A model generated the notes under the pieces. That model was not told where the DNA came from and did not search any database. It worked only from the letters and a program-made list of their open reading frames with translations. Position numbers and translations under genes: made by a program. From NCBI RefSeq assembly GCF_006227205.1, contig NZ_VCNG01000004.1, forward strand, positions 434,001 to 498,000: a stretch of 64,000 bases of DNA, in the 5' to 3' direction. This stretch comes from Pseudomonas sp. ICMP22404 (GTDB lineage: Bacteria > Pseudomonadota > Gammaproteobacteria > Pseudomonadales > Pseudomonadaceae). Shown piece by piece: positions 34,317 through 44,847 of the stretch (the first letter of the stretch is position 1; each line of letters opens with the position of its first letter).

Positions 34317-34406
34317 ATCGCGGGCAAGCCTTGCTCCCACAAGCCCGGTGCTCATTGAAGACCCACTGTGAGAGTTTCATTGTGGGAGCATAGCTTGCTC
34401 GCGATG
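34317..34406. repeat. Degenerate REP pair between usg and asd
   Basis: Inverted REP motifs, 34,317-34,340 (ATCGCGGGCAAGCCTTGCTCCCAC) and 34,381-34,406 (TGTGGGAGCATAGCTTGCTCGCGAT), less conserved than the other pairs. Confidence 0.75.
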
Positions 34407-34433
34407 GCGATCTCATTGCCGATGCAACACCCA

Positions 34434-34467
34434 TAAAAAAACCCGCACCTCTCGCAAGGCACGGGTT
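34434..34467 (-). terminator. Terminator of asd
   Basis: AACCCGCACCT (34,439-34,449) pairs imperfectly with AGGCACGGGTT (34,457-34,467). On the minus strand it is followed by TTTTTTTAT, about 20 bases past the asd stop. Confidence 0.75.
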
Positions 34468-34485
34468 CTTTCACAGCAGCAAGGA

Positions 34486-35598
34486 TCAACGCTCGAGCAA
34501 GATCCGCAGCATGCGACGCAGCGGTTCGGCCGCGCCCCACAGCAGTTGGTCGCCGACGGTGAAGGCACCGACGAATTGCGAGCCCATGTTCAGCTTGCGC
34601 AGGCGTCCCACCGGCACGTTCAGGGTGCCGGTGACCTTGGTCGGGCTCAGCTCCTGCATGCTGGTTTCGCGGTTGTTCGGCACCAGCTTGACCCAAGGAT
34701 TGTGCTGGCTGATCAACCCTTCGATGTCGGCGATCGGCACGTCCTTGTTCAGCTTGATGGTCAGCGCCTGGCTGTGGCAGCGCATGGCGCCGATGCGCAC
34801 GCAAATGCCGTCCACCGGGATCGGGCTCTTGAAGCGACCGAGGATCTTGTTGGTTTCGGCCTGGGCCTTCCACTCTTCGCGGCTCTGACCGTTCGGCAGC
34901 TCCTTGTCGATCCAAGGAATCAGGCTGCCGGCCAGCGGCACACCGAAGTTCTCGGTCGGGTAGGCATCGCTGCGCATCGCCTCGGCGACCTTGCGGTCGA
35001 TGTCCAGGATGGCGCTGGCCGGGTTGGCCAGGTCATCGGCGACGGCGGCGTGGGTCGCGCCCATCTGCTTGATCAGCTCACGCATGTTCTGCGCGCCGGC
35101 ACCGGAAGCCGCCTGATAGGTCATGGCGCTCATCCACTCCACCAGACCGGCTTCGAACAGACCGCCCAGGCCCATCAGCATCAGGCTGACGGTGCAGTTG
35201 CCGCCGATGTAGTTCTTGGTGCCGGCGTCCAATTGCTGGTCGATGACCTTGCGGTTGACCGGGTCGAGGATGATCACCGCGTCGTCCTGCATGCGCAGGC
35301 TGGAAGCAGCGTCGATCCAGTAGCCCTGCCAACCGGCCTCGCGCAGTTTCGGGAAGACTTCGCTGGTGTAGTCGCCGCCCTGGCACGTCAGGATCACATC
35401 GAGGGTCTTGAGCTCTTCAATGCTGTAGGCATCCTTGAGCGCACCGGTGTCCTTGCCCACGGACGGGCCCTGGCCACCGACATTGGAAGTGGTGAAGAAC
35501 ACCGGCTCGATGAGATCGAAATCCTGCTCTTCCAGCATTCGCTGCATGAGCACGGAACCGACCATGCCCCGCCAACCGATCAGACCTACACGTTTCAT
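34486..35598 (-). CDS. asd: Aspartate-semialdehyde dehydrogenase (Asd)
   Basis: A 370-residue enzyme that converts aspartyl phosphate to aspartate semialdehyde, the branch to Lys, Thr and Met. The cofactor loop is [14 protein letters not shown], and the catalytic Cys is in [17 protein letters not shown] (about 134). The ATG at 35,598 is used. It is downstream of leuB across a 54-base gap and is the active enzyme of the two asd-like genes here. Confidence 0.96.
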   Translation of the reverse strand: MKRVGLIGWRGMVGSVLMQRMLEEQDFDLIEPVFFTTSNVGGQGPSVGKDTGALKDAYSIEELKTLDVILTCQGGDYTSEVFPKLREAGWQGYWIDAASSLRMQDDAVIILDPVNRKVIDQQLDAGTKNYIGGNCTVSLMLMGLGGLFEAGLVEWMSAMTYQAASGAGAQNMRELIKQMGATHAAVADDLANPASAILDIDRKVAEAMRSDAYPTENFGVPLAGSLIPWIDKELPNGQSREEWKAQAETNKILGRFKSPIPVDGICVRIGAMRCHSQALTIKLNKDVPIADIEGLISQHNPWVKLVPNNRETSMQELSPTKVTGTLNVPVGRLRKLNMGSQFVGAFTVGDQLLWGAAEPLRRMLRILLER

Positions 35599-35652
35599 CG
35601 CAACTGCACCTATACAAAAGTGGGCCACCGTCGAAGCGGTGGACCGGAGAGA

Positions 35653-36735
<1,083 letters not shown>

Positions 36736-36796
36736 GCTTTCCTCGTTTGTTGTACCGGCGCGCCAGGTTTTCTACTTCCGGGCACCAGGAAAAATG

Positions 36797-37561
36797 CTAT
36801 CGCTCGGCCCACAGCACCAGTACATCCGTACTGAAAGAACCATCGGCCTCAATTTCGAAATATTCACGCACTTCATCGCCCATCGCGCGTTGCAGCTCGA
36901 GAATCGCACCACGCATCACCTCGGGTGTGCGCATGCGCTCGACCCAGGAGTGGTATTCCAGGCGCAAGCGTTGGCGAGAGGTGCTGCTCACCTGCAGCCC
37001 CGCTTCGCTGACCTGGCGCAGCCACTCGGCGGCCGAATAGTCACGCACATGGCTGGTGTCGCGCAGTACTTCGACGCTTTGCAGGTAGGTATCCAGCAAC
37101 GGCGTGCCGGGCGACAGGATATCAATGAACGCCATCACCCCACCCGGCTTGAGCACGCGGCGCACTTCGCGCAACGCCAAACCCAGGTCGCTCCAATGAT
37201 GCGCCGAATAGCGGCTGAACACGAAGTCGAACTCGCCATCGGCGAACGGCAAGCGCTCGGCGGCACCGCACACCGTGGCGATGTTACCCAAGCCACGCCC
37301 CACTGCCGCCGTGGCCACCACGTCCAGCATCTGCTGGGACAGGTCATAGGCCACCACTTCACCGGCCAATGGCGCCACGTGAAAACTCACGTGGCCGGCG
37401 CCGCATCCCAGGTCCAGCACACGGGCATTGTCCTTCCCCGCCAGTGCCGCCTGCAGCAGCGCGAACTCGGCGCCCTGGGCGTGCACGGCACTGCTCAGAT
37501 AGGCCGAGGCCTGTTCACCGAATTGCTTTTGTACAACCTGACTGTGGGCGGTGCTGGTCAT
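36797..37561 (-). CDS. SAM-dependent methyltransferase in the leu cluster
   Basis: A 254-residue class I methyltransferase. Motif I is VLDLGCGAGHVSFHVA (about 48-63), motif II region VVAYDLSQQMLDVV, motif IV FDFVFSRYSAHHWSD, and KPGGVMAFIDI follows. The best match by style is the UbiE/BioC-like group acting on small molecules. Its place between leuD and leuB is kept in Pseudomonas genomes, yet no step of leucine synthesis needs it. The target is unknown. Confidence 0.85.
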   Translation of the reverse strand: MTSTAHSQVVQKQFGEQASAYLSSAVHAQGAEFALLQAALAGKDNARVLDLGCGAGHVSFHVAPLAGEVVAYDLSQQMLDVVATAAVGRGLGNIATVCGAAERLPFADGEFDFVFSRYSAHHWSDLGLALREVRRVLKPGGVMAFIDILSPGTPLLDTYLQSVEVLRDTSHVRDYSAAEWLRQVSEAGLQVSSTSRQRLRLEYHSWVERMRTPEVMRGAILELQRAMGDEVREYFEIEADGSFSTDVLVLWAER

Positions 37562-37600
37562 GGGATGTCCTTAGGGTGTTGTAGTGCCTGGGCTGGCCTC

Positions 37601-37675
37601 TTCGCGAGCGGGCTCGCTCCCACAGGGTTTTGGGTACACCGCAAATCCAATGTGGGAGCGAGCCTGCTCGCGATA
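37601..37675. repeat. REP pair inside the leu cluster
   Basis: Inverted pair at 37,601-37,625 and 37,651-37,675, between the leuD stop and the methyltransferase start. It would be transcribed with the operon. Confidence 0.85.
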
Positions 37676-37698
37676 ACGTTGTCACGCCTTACGCGAAA

Positions 37699-38343
37699 TC
37701 AAGCATCGCGAAACAACCAAGGCTGGCTCGCCCGATGCTTCGCTTCGAACGCGGCAATCGCCTCGCTGTCCTGCAGGGTCAAACCGATGTCGTCCAGCCC
37801 GTTGAGCAGGCAATGTTTGCGAAACGCATCGATCTCGAAGCTCAACACCTTGCCGTCGGGACGGGTCACGGTCTGGGCTGCGAGGTCGATCTGCAACTGG
37901 TAGCCCGGGTTGGCCTCGACCTGCTGGAACAGCTCGTCCACTTCAGCATCGCTGAGGATGATCGGCAGCAAACCGTTCTTGAAGCTGTTGTTGAAGAAGA
38001 TGTCGGCGTAGCTCGGCGCGATGATGCTGCGGAAGCCGTACTCTTCAAGAGCCCATGGCGCGTGTTCGCGGCTCGAACCGCAACCGAAGTTCTCCCGGGC
38101 CAGCAACACGCTGGCGCCCTGGTAGCGCTCGGCGTTGAGCACGAAGTCCTTGTTCAGCGGCCGCTTGGAGTTGTCCTGGTAGGGCTGGCCCACATCCAGG
38201 TAACGCCATTCGTCGAACAGGTTCGGACCGAAGCCGGTGCGCTTGATGGACTTCAGGAATTGCTTGGGAATGATCTGGTCGGTGTCGACGTTGGCACGAT
38301 CCAGAGGCGCGACAAGACCAGTGTGCTGGGTAAAAGCTTTCAT
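37699..38343 (-). CDS. leuD: 3-isopropylmalate dehydratase small subunit
   Basis: A 214-residue swivel-domain subunit of isopropylmalate isomerase. [13 protein letters not shown] and [15 protein letters not shown] are its signatures. It works with LeuC to move the hydroxyl of isopropylmalate. It lies 13 bases after leuC, so the two are coupled. Confidence 0.97.
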   Translation of the reverse strand: MKAFTQHTGLVAPLDRANVDTDQIIPKQFLKSIKRTGFGPNLFDEWRYLDVGQPYQDNSKRPLNKDFVLNAERYQGASVLLARENFGCGSSREHAPWALEEYGFRSIIAPSYADIFFNNSFKNGLLPIILSDAEVDELFQQVEANPGYQLQIDLAAQTVTRPDGKVLSFEIDAFRKHCLLNGLDDIGLTLQDSEAIAAFEAKHRASQPWLFRDA

Positions 38344-38356
38344 GCTGCGCTCTCCT

Positions 38357-39775
38357 TCAGATCAATTCACGAACGTCGACGAAACGGCCGTTGACGGCAG
38401 CCGCCGCGGCCATGGCCGGGCTGACCAGGTGGGTACGCCCACCAGCGCCCTGACGGCCTTCGAAGTTACGGTTGGAGGTGGAGGCGCAATGCTCGCCCGA
38501 CTCCAGGCGGTCCGGGTTCATCGCCAGGCACATCGAGCACCCTGGCTCACGCCATTCGAAACCGGCTTCGATGAACACCTTGTCCAGCCCTTCCGCTTCG
38601 GCCTGGGCCTTCACCAGGCCCGAACCCGGTACCACGATGGCCTGTTTGATGGTCGAGGCGACCTTGCGGCCCTTGGCAATCACTGCTGCGGCGCGCAGGT
38701 CTTCGATCCGCGAGTTGGTGCAGGAACCGATGAACACGCGGTCGAGCTGAATGTCGGTGATCGCCTGGTTCGCGCTCAAGCCCATGTACTTCAAGGCGCG
38801 CACGATGGAGTCGCGCTTGACCAGGTCCATTTCCTTGGCCGGATCCGGCACCTTCTGATCCACCGCCAGGACCATCTCGGGCGAAGTGCCCCAGCTGACC
38901 TGCGGCTTGATCTGAGTGGCATCGAGCTCGACCACCGTGTCGAACCTGGCGTCGGCGTCCGACACCAGGTCTTTCCAGGCCTCTACCGCCAGGTCCCACT
39001 CGGCGCCTTTCGGGGCGAACGGACGACCCTTGACGTACTCGACGGTCTTTTCATCGGCAGCCACCAGGCCCACGCGGGCACCGGCTTCGATGGACATGTT
39101 GCAGATGGTCATGCGGCCTTCGACGGACAGGTCGCGGATCGCGCTGCCGGCGAACTCGATGGCATGGCCGTTACCGCCAGCGGTGCCGATCTTGCCGATC
39201 ACAGCCAGGACGATGTCCTTGGCGGTCACGCCGAACGGCAGCTTGCCCTCGACGCGCACCAGCATGTTCTTCATTTTCTTGGCCACCAGGCACTGGGTGG
39301 CGAGCACATGCTCGACCTCGGAGGTGCCGATGCCGTGGGCCAAGGCACCAAAAGCGCCGTGGGTGGAGGTGTGGGAGTCGCCGCAGACCACGGTCATGCC
39401 GGGCAAGGTCGCGCCCTGCTCCGGGCCGATGACGTGGACGATGCCCTGGCGTACGTCGTTCATCTTGAATTCAACGATGCCGTATTCGTCACAGTTGTCA
39501 TCGAGGGTCTGAACCTGCAAACGCGAAACCTGGTCGACAATGGCTTCGATACCGCCCTTGCGCTCCGGGGTGGTCGGCACGTTGTGGTCCGGGGTCGCGA
39601 TGTTGGCATCGATCCGCCATGGCTTGCGCCCGGCCAGGCGCAGCCCTTCGAAGGCTTGTGGCGAGGTCACTTCGTGGATGATGTGACGGTCGATATAGAT
39701 CAGCGCCGAGCCATCGTCGCGCTGCTTGACCAAATGCGAATCCCAGAGCTTGTCGTAGAGCGTTTTGCCGGCCAT
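38357..39775 (-). CDS. leuC: 3-isopropylmalate dehydratase large subunit
   Basis: A 472-residue [4Fe-4S] aconitase-like subunit. Cluster ligands are in [15 protein letters not shown] (Cys about 347) and in [11 protein letters not shown] (two Cys about 407 and 410). The N-terminal [16 protein letters not shown] and [17 protein letters not shown] are typical. The ATG at 39,775 is used. It is the first gene of the leuC-leuD-methyltransferase-leuB run and divergent from a LysR gene. Confidence 0.97.
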   Translation of the reverse strand: MAGKTLYDKLWDSHLVKQRDDGSALIYIDRHIIHEVTSPQAFEGLRLAGRKPWRIDANIATPDHNVPTTPERKGGIEAIVDQVSRLQVQTLDDNCDEYGIVEFKMNDVRQGIVHVIGPEQGATLPGMTVVCGDSHTSTHGAFGALAHGIGTSEVEHVLATQCLVAKKMKNMLVRVEGKLPFGVTAKDIVLAVIGKIGTAGGNGHAIEFAGSAIRDLSVEGRMTICNMSIEAGARVGLVAADEKTVEYVKGRPFAPKGAEWDLAVEAWKDLVSDADARFDTVVELDATQIKPQVSWGTSPEMVLAVDQKVPDPAKEMDLVKRDSIVRALKYMGLSANQAITDIQLDRVFIGSCTNSRIEDLRAAAVIAKGRKVASTIKQAIVVPGSGLVKAQAEAEGLDKVFIEAGFEWREPGCSMCLAMNPDRLESGEHCASTSNRNFEGRQGAGGRTHLVSPAMAAAAAVNGRFVDVRELI

Positions 39776-39890
39776 CAGACGGTTCCTCATCAGCTTGTTT
39801 CTATGCCCCGGGTCTTGAACGACTCAATAACCCTTTGGCTTGTGAGGCTGATGGTATGGGGCTACATTAAATAACTCAAATTCATAATTT

Positions 39891-39905
39891 TTATACTTTG
39901 CATAA
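39891..39905. promoter_or_regulatory. LysR-type box between leuC and LysR gene
   Basis: TTATACTTTGCATAA is an inverted repeat (TTAT, 7 bases, ATAA) that fits the T-N11-A rule for LysR proteins. It lies in an AT-rich stretch (39,865-39,905) shared by both divergent promoters. Confidence 0.5.
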
Positions 39906-39931
39906 CCAACAGGAATTCGACAAAGACTGCC

Positions 39932-40822
39932 ATGGACCTCGCCAACCTCAACGCCTTTATCGCCATTGCCGAGACGGGCAGTTTCTCCGGCGCCGGTGAA
40001 CGCCTGCACCTGACCCAGCCGGCCATCAGCAAGCGTATCGCCGGGCTGGAACAGCAGCTCAAAGTCCGCCTGTTCGATCGACTGGGGCGTGAAATCGGCC
40101 TGACCGAGGCGGGTCGGGCCCTGCTGCCACGGGCCTATCAGATCCTCAATGTGCTGGATGACACCCGTCGTGCCTTGACCAACCTGACCGGCGAAGTCAC
40201 CGGCCGGCTGACGCTGGCCACCAGCCATCACATCGGCCTGCACCGCCTACCGCCTCTATTGAGGGAATTCACCCGACGTTATCCACAAGTGGCCCTGGAC
40301 ATTCAGTTCCTGGATTCGGAAGTGGCCTACGAAGAAATTCTTCACGGACGGGCGGAACTGGCGGTCATCACCCTCGCCCCCGAGCCGCATGCGCTGATGC
40401 GTGCCACGCCGGTGTGGGACGACCCCCTGGATTTCGTGGTGGCGCCGGAACATGCGCTGCTGGACAACCGCGCGGTCAGCCTGGCGGACATCGCCCTGCA
40501 CCCCGCGGTTTTTCCAGGGGGCAACACGTTTACCCACCACATCGTCCGGCGCCTGTTCGAGGCCCAGGGCCTGACACCGAACATCGCCATGAGCACGAAT
40601 TATCTGGAAACCATAAAGATGATGGTCTCCATCGGGCTGGCCTGGAGCGTCCTGCCGCGCACCATGCTCGACGATCAGGTGGCGCGCATCCCTTTGCCGG
40701 GCATACAGCTCAGTCGCCAGCTAGGCTATATCGTGCACACTGAACGGACGCTGTCGAATGCTGCGCGCGCTTTCATGTCCTTATTGGACGCACAAATCGA
40801 TCTGCCAGGGACAAGGGCATAG
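39932..40822 (+). CDS. LysR-family regulator divergent from leuC
   Basis: A 296-residue LysR protein. The N-terminal HTH is MDLANLNAFIAIAETGSFSGAGERLHLTQPAISKRIAGLEQQLKVRLFDRLGR (1-53), with the effector domain at about 90-290. The divergent arrangement is kept in Pseudomonas, and the candidate LysR box is in the gap, so it probably controls leuCDB or itself, as LeuO-like regulators do elsewhere. The ligand is unknown; an intermediate of the leucine route is a natural guess. Confidence 0.88.
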   Translation: MDLANLNAFIAIAETGSFSGAGERLHLTQPAISKRIAGLEQQLKVRLFDRLGREIGLTEAGRALLPRAYQILNVLDDTRRALTNLTGEVTGRLTLATSHHIGLHRLPPLLREFTRRYPQVALDIQFLDSEVAYEEILHGRAELAVITLAPEPHALMRATPVWDDPLDFVVAPEHALLDNRAVSLADIALHPAVFPGGNTFTHHIVRRLFEAQGLTPNIAMSTNYLETIKMMVSIGLAWSVLPRTMLDDQVARIPLPGIQLSRQLGYIVHTERTLSNAARAFMSLLDAQIDLPGTRA

Positions 40823-40889
40823 GTTGTGCTACTCCTATAGAGCCGAAAATGCCTGCGCTTAACGCTCACTGCCCAAGGCTCGCTAGATA

Positions 40890-43800
40890 ATGCCCAAACC
40901 CGCTGACCATCTCCCGCCCCTGCCGCGTATCCAGGCGCTTGACCCGAAACGGTCGGAGCAAAGCTGGGACAGCGCGCCGCAGTTGCTGGCCGCGCTGAAC
41001 GGAGCGCGCCTGGGGGCCTGGTCGTGGGACATCGATACCGGGCGGATCAGTTGGTCCAGGGGCACCCAGGCGCTGTTCGGCTTCGACCCGCGCCAACCGC
41101 TGCCAGGGGATGTGGATTACCTGGACCTGCTATTGCCCGAGGACCGCACCAAGGCCATCCGCGCCTTTCACGCGGCCGTGGCCGGCGCGCCGCTGGAACA
41201 GGCGATGCACCATCGCATTGTCTGGCCCGACGGCAGCCTGCACTGGCTGGAAATCAGCGGCAGCGTATCGCCCGACAAGCACGGACGCCCACGCATGATC
41301 GGGGTCATCCGTGAGATCACCCACCAGCGCGAGCGCGAACAGGCCTTGCGCAGCTCGGAGAAACGCTTTGCCACGCTCTTTCACCTCTGCCCGAACATGG
41401 TGCTGCTGACCCGCCAGGAAGACGGGCTGATCAGCGAAGCCAACCAGTATTTCGAAAGCCTGTTCGGCTGGCCGGTGCACGATGTCATCGGCCGTACCAC
41501 CCTGGAACTGGGCCTGTGGGTCGATCCCAGCCAGCGGGCAAGACTGGTGGAAGCCACCAAGGCCAAGGGCGAACTGGTGAGCATGGAGGTGGAATTCCGC
41601 GCCAGTAACGGCCAGATCCACAACGGCATCCTCAGCGCGCAAAAGGTCGAACTTGAAGGGCAGCCCTATCTGCTGAGCACGTTTCTCGACACCACTGAAC
41701 GCAAACTGGCCGAACTGGCCCTCAAGGACAGCCAGGAACGCCTCGACCTGGCCCTCGACTCGGCGCAGTTGGGCACTTGGGACTGGCACATACCCAGCGG
41801 CATGCTCTACGGCTCGGCCCGTGCCGCGCAGCTCCATGGCCTGGAGCCCAAGCCGTTCCACGAATCATTCGACGCTTTTTTCGAAGGGGTGCCCGACGAA
41901 GAGCGCAACAACATGCGCAATGCGTATCGCAGCCTGCGCGAAGGCCCGGCGGGCAATTATCAACTGACCTACCGCGTGCAATTGCCGGATGGCAGCTCCC
42001 GTTACCTGGAGAGCCGCGCCCGCCTCTACCGCAACGAAGACGGCAGCCCCCAGCGCATGGCCGGCACCTTGCTGGACATCACCGATCAGGTCCAGCGCGA
42101 GCAGAGCCTGGCGGCGTCCGAGGAAAAATTCGCCACGCTGTTCCAGGTCAGCCCCGATCCGATCTGCGTCACCCACCAGGAAAGCAGCCGCTTCCTTGAG
42201 ATCAACTCCAGCTTCACCCAGACCTTCGGCTGGTCCGCCAGTGATGTGATCGGCCGCAGTGCCGACGAAATCGGCCTCTGGGACGCCTCGGGCAACAGCC
42301 TGCAACGCATCGAACGGGTGATTCGCGAGCAATCGCTGAACAACGTTGCCATTGTCGTCCATCACAAGAACGGCCAGCCGCTGACCTGCGTGATCTCCAG
42401 CCGGCAGATCAACGTCAGCAACCAGCCCTGCATCGTCACCACCCTGCGGGACATCACCCAGCAACAACGCTCCGAAGCGGCCCTGAAGGCCAGCGAGGAA
42501 AAATTCGCCAAGGCGTTCCACTCCAGCCCTGACGCCATCACCATCACCGAACGCGAAAGCGGCCGCTACCTGGAGGTCAACGACGGTTTCTGCCGCCTGA
42601 CCGGCTACCGCTCCGACGAGGTGATAGGACACACGGTGTACGAGGTGGGCATCTGGGCCGAGGAAAAACAACGCGCGTCCCTGCTGGCCGAATTGCAACT
42701 CAAGGGCCGTGTGCACCACCAGGAAATGCTCGGACGCAACAAACGTGGGGAATTGCTCACGGTTGAGGTGTCGGTCGAGCCCATCATGCTCAACGAAACG
42801 GACTGCCTGTTGCTGACCGCCCGGGACGTGAGCCTGCTGCGCAACGCCGAAGCCCAGATCCGTCACCTGGCCTATCACGATCCGCTGACCAACCTGCCCA
42901 ACCGGGCCTTGCTGATGGACCGGCTCAGCCAGCAGATCGCCCTGCTCAAACGCCATAATTTGCGCGGTGCGCTGCTGTTCCTCGATCTTGACCACTTCAA
43001 GCACATCAACGACTCCCTGGGGCACCCAGTGGGTGACACCGTGCTGAAAATCATCACCGCGCGCCTGGAAGCCAGCGTTCGCCTGGAGGACACCGTCGCA
43101 CGACTGGGCGGTGACGAGTTCGTGGTGTTGCTCAGCGGCCTGGAAGGCACCCGCAACGAAGTCAGCGAGCAGGTGCAGAAGCTGGCCGACACCCTGCGCG
43201 AACTGCTTTCAGAGCCGATGTTCCTCGACGGCCAGCGATTGCAGGTCACGCCCAGCATCGGCATGGCGCTGATTCCCGACCACGGTTCCACCCCGACCGA
43301 TCTGCTCAAGCGCGCAGACATTGCGCTCTATCGCGCCAAGGATTCGGGGCGCAACACCTCGCAGATGTTCCACGCCACCATGCAGAAGGCGGCCAGTGAA
43401 CGGCTGCGCATGGAAACCGACCTGCGCCAGGCCCTGGCCCGCGACGAGTTCAGCCTGCACTTCCAACCTCAGGTCGACGCCCGGGACAACCGTATCGTCG
43501 GTGCCGAAGCGCTGGTGCGCTGGCATCATCCCGAACTGGGCGCACAGTCGCCCAACGAGTTCATCAAGGTCCTGGAAGACAGCGGGTTGATCCTGGAAGT
43601 GGGCACCTGGATCCTCGATGAAGCCTGCAATGGCTTCAAGCAATTGATTGCGAAGGGCAAGATCGATCCGCAGCGGTTCAGCCTGTGCGTGAACATCAGC
43701 CCGCGCCAGTTTCGTCAGAGCGACTTCGTCGAACGCATCGAAAACAGCCTCACGATCCACGGCCTGCCCTGCACCATGTTGAAACTGGAAATCACCGAAG

Positions 43801-44168
43801 GCATCGTGATCCAGAACCTGGACGACACCATCGGCAAGATGCGCCGCCTCAAGAAGTTGGGGGTGAGCTTCGCCATGGATGACTTCGGCACCGGTTATTC
43901 GTCGCTGACCTACCTCAAGCGCCTGCCGGTGGACACACTGAAGATCGACCAGTCATTCGTGCGCGACGCCACCAGCGACCCCAACGACGCCGAGATCATC
44001 CGCGCCATCGTCGCCATGGCCCGCAGCCTCAACCTGGAAATGATTGCCGAAGGCGTGGAAACCCTGGAACAACTGCACTTCCTGCAGGGGCTCGATTGCC
44101 ATCTGTACCAGGGTTACCTGCACAGCCGGCCGTTGCCGTTGGATGCGTTCGAGCGGTTGCTGCCGTAA
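40890..44168 (+). CDS. Five-PAS GGDEF-EAL cyclic-di-GMP protein
   Basis: A 1,092-residue cytosolic protein with no membrane helix. Five PAS/PAC units cover about residues 30-155, 156-275, 280-405, 405-530 and 530-650, each ending in a REITHQ/TTERK/DITDQ/DITQQ/DVSLL-like PAC tail. The GGDEF domain (about 655-825) has an intact RLGGDEFVVL with an inhibitory-site RLED five residues earlier. The EAL domain (about 835-1085) keeps EALVRWHHP, DDFGTGYSSLTYL and KIDQSFV. Both activities, making and breaking cyclic di-GMP, look intact. PAS ligands are unknown. It is monocistronic and follows a LysR gene on the same strand. Confidence 0.93.
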   Translation: MPKPADHLPPLPRIQALDPKRSEQSWDSAPQLLAALNGARLGAWSWDIDTGRISWSRGTQALFGFDPRQPLPGDVDYLDLLLPEDRTKAIRAFHAAVAGAPLEQAMHHRIVWPDGSLHWLEISGSVSPDKHGRPRMIGVIREITHQREREQALRSSEKRFATLFHLCPNMVLLTRQEDGLISEANQYFESLFGWPVHDVIGRTTLELGLWVDPSQRARLVEATKAKGELVSMEVEFRASNGQIHNGILSAQKVELEGQPYLLSTFLDTTERKLAELALKDSQERLDLALDSAQLGTWDWHIPSGMLYGSARAAQLHGLEPKPFHESFDAFFEGVPDEERNNMRNAYRSLREGPAGNYQLTYRVQLPDGSSRYLESRARLYRNEDGSPQRMAGTLLDITDQVQREQSLAASEEKFATLFQVSPDPICVTHQESSRFLEINSSFTQTFGWSASDVIGRSADEIGLWDASGNSLQRIERVIREQSLNNVAIVVHHKNGQPLTCVISSRQINVSNQPCIVTTLRDITQQQRSEAALKASEEKFAKAFHSSPDAITITERESGRYLEVNDGFCRLTGYRSDEVIGHTVYEVGIWAEEKQRASLLAELQLKGRVHHQEMLGRNKRGELLTVEVSVEPIMLNETDCLLLTARDVSLLRNAEAQIRHLAYHDPLTNLPNRALLMDRLSQQIALLKRHNLRGALLFLDLDHFKHINDSLGHPVGDTVLKIITARLEASVRLEDTVARLGGDEFVVLLSGLEGTRNEVSEQVQKLADTLRELLSEPMFLDGQRLQVTPSIGMALIPDHGSTPTDLLKRADIALYRAKDSGRNTSQMFHATMQKAASERLRMETDLRQALARDEFSLHFQPQVDARDNRIVGAEALVRWHHPELGAQSPNEFIKVLEDSGLILEVGTWILDEACNGFKQLIAKGKIDPQRFSLCVNISPRQFRQSDFVERIENSLTIHGLPCTMLKLEITEGIVIQNLDDTIGKMRRLKKLGVSFAMDDFGTGYSSLTYLKRLPVDTLKIDQSFVRDATSDPNDAEIIRAIVAMARSLNLEMIAEGVETLEQLHFLQGLDCHLYQGYLHSRPLPLDAFERLLP

Positions 44169-44185
44169 CGAGTGCAGCTGTCTTC

Positions 44186-44215
44186 TGTGGCGAGGGGATT
44201 CATCCCCTCGCCACA
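44186..44215. repeat. Short palindromic element of the GGCGAGGGGA type
   Basis: TGTGGCGAGGGGA (44,186-44,198), TTCA loop, TCCCCTCGCCACA (44,203-44,215), a perfect 13-bp hairpin unlike the common REP motif of this genome. It may also act as part of the terminator of the GGDEF-EAL gene. Confidence 0.75.
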
Positions 44216-44232
44216 ATAAAATCACCGGCATG

Positions 44233-44261
44233 AAAAAGGGCGCCCTTTCGGCGCCCTTTTT
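44233..44261. terminator. Bidirectional terminator between the GGDEF-EAL gene and ibpA
   Basis: AAAAAGGGCGCC (44,233-44,244), CTTTC loop, GGCGCCCTTTTT (44,250-44,261). T-runs in both directions, convergent genes. Confidence 0.9.
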
Positions 44262-44274
44262 CAATTGCGATGCA

Positions 44275-44727
44275 TCAGTTCTGCAGCGCGGGTTGTTGCT
44301 GCGCACCGTTGATCGGGATGCGCTTGGCTTTCGCCTCTTCCGGAATCACCCGCAACAGGTCGATGCTCAACAGACCGTTGCTCAGGCCCGCGGACTTGAT
44401 CTCGATATGATCCGCCAACCGGAAGGACAGCTTGAATGCACGCTGGGCGATGCCCTGATGCAGGTAGGTCACGCTGTCGTTGCTGGCCTCGCGCTTACCG
44501 CCGCTGATGGTCAGCACACCTTTTTCCACCTGCAGGTCCAGGTCTTCTTCCCGGAAGCCAGCGGCGGCGACTACGATACGGTATTCATCATCACCGTATT
44601 TTTCCACGTTGTAGGGTGGATAGCTGCTGCCCGGTTCGTTGCGCAGGGCGGTTTCGAACAGGTCGTTGAAACGGTCGAAGCCCACCGAGGAACGGAACAG
44701 AGGGGCCAGCGAAAATGCAGTACTCAT
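44275..44727 (-). CDS. ibpA: Small heat-shock protein (IbpA/Hsp20)
   Basis: A 150-residue alpha-crystallin-type chaperone that holds unfolding proteins during heat stress. MSTAFSLAPLFRSSVGFDRFNDLFETA, GFREEDLDLQVEKGVLTISGGK and the GLLSIDL near the end are signatures. The start is the ATG at 44,727. The upstream region has a sigma-32 promoter and a ROSE-type RNA thermometer, so expression is heat controlled at two levels. Confidence 0.95.
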   Translation of the reverse strand: MSTAFSLAPLFRSSVGFDRFNDLFETALRNEPGSSYPPYNVEKYGDDEYRIVVAAAGFREEDLDLQVEKGVLTISGGKREASNDSVTYLHQGIAQRAFKLSFRLADHIEIKSAGLSNGLLSIDLLRVIPEEAKAKRIPINGAQQQPALQN

Positions 44728-44795
44728 GATTCAAATCTCCTGAAAATTTCAGCAAGGTTTTTTGTCTCCGCGACCCGAATTCGGCATCGCGTACC
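44728..44795 (-). promoter_or_regulatory. ROSE-type RNA thermometer in the ibpA leader
   Basis: Just before the start, the leader reads TTGCTGAAATTTTCAGGAGA on the minus strand. The TTGCT pairs with the AGGAG of the ribosome binding site, the classic ROSE lock; GCTGAAA/TTTTCAGG forms the hairpin that melts on warming. Upstream, AGGGGTACG with complementary CCCCTTATC forms a further stem. Confidence 0.8.
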
Positions 44796-44799
44796 CCTT

Positions 44800-44827
44800 A
44801 TCTAGGGGTCGCCAAATACTTTTCAAG
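44800..44827 (-). promoter_or_regulatory. Sigma-32 promoter of ibpA
   Basis: On the minus strand CTTGAAA (44,821-44,827), 12 bases, CCCCTAGAT (44,800-44,808). This fits the sigma-32 consensus CTTGAAA, CCCCATNT. Confidence 0.85.
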
Positions 44828-44847
44828 AGCTTTTTTCGAAATTTTTT

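Noticed and set aside
41865..43025. A minus-strand frame of 386 codons inside the GGDEF-EAL gene
   Set aside because: It covers PAS regions of a gene whose frame gives clear domain motifs; no start signal on the minus strand.
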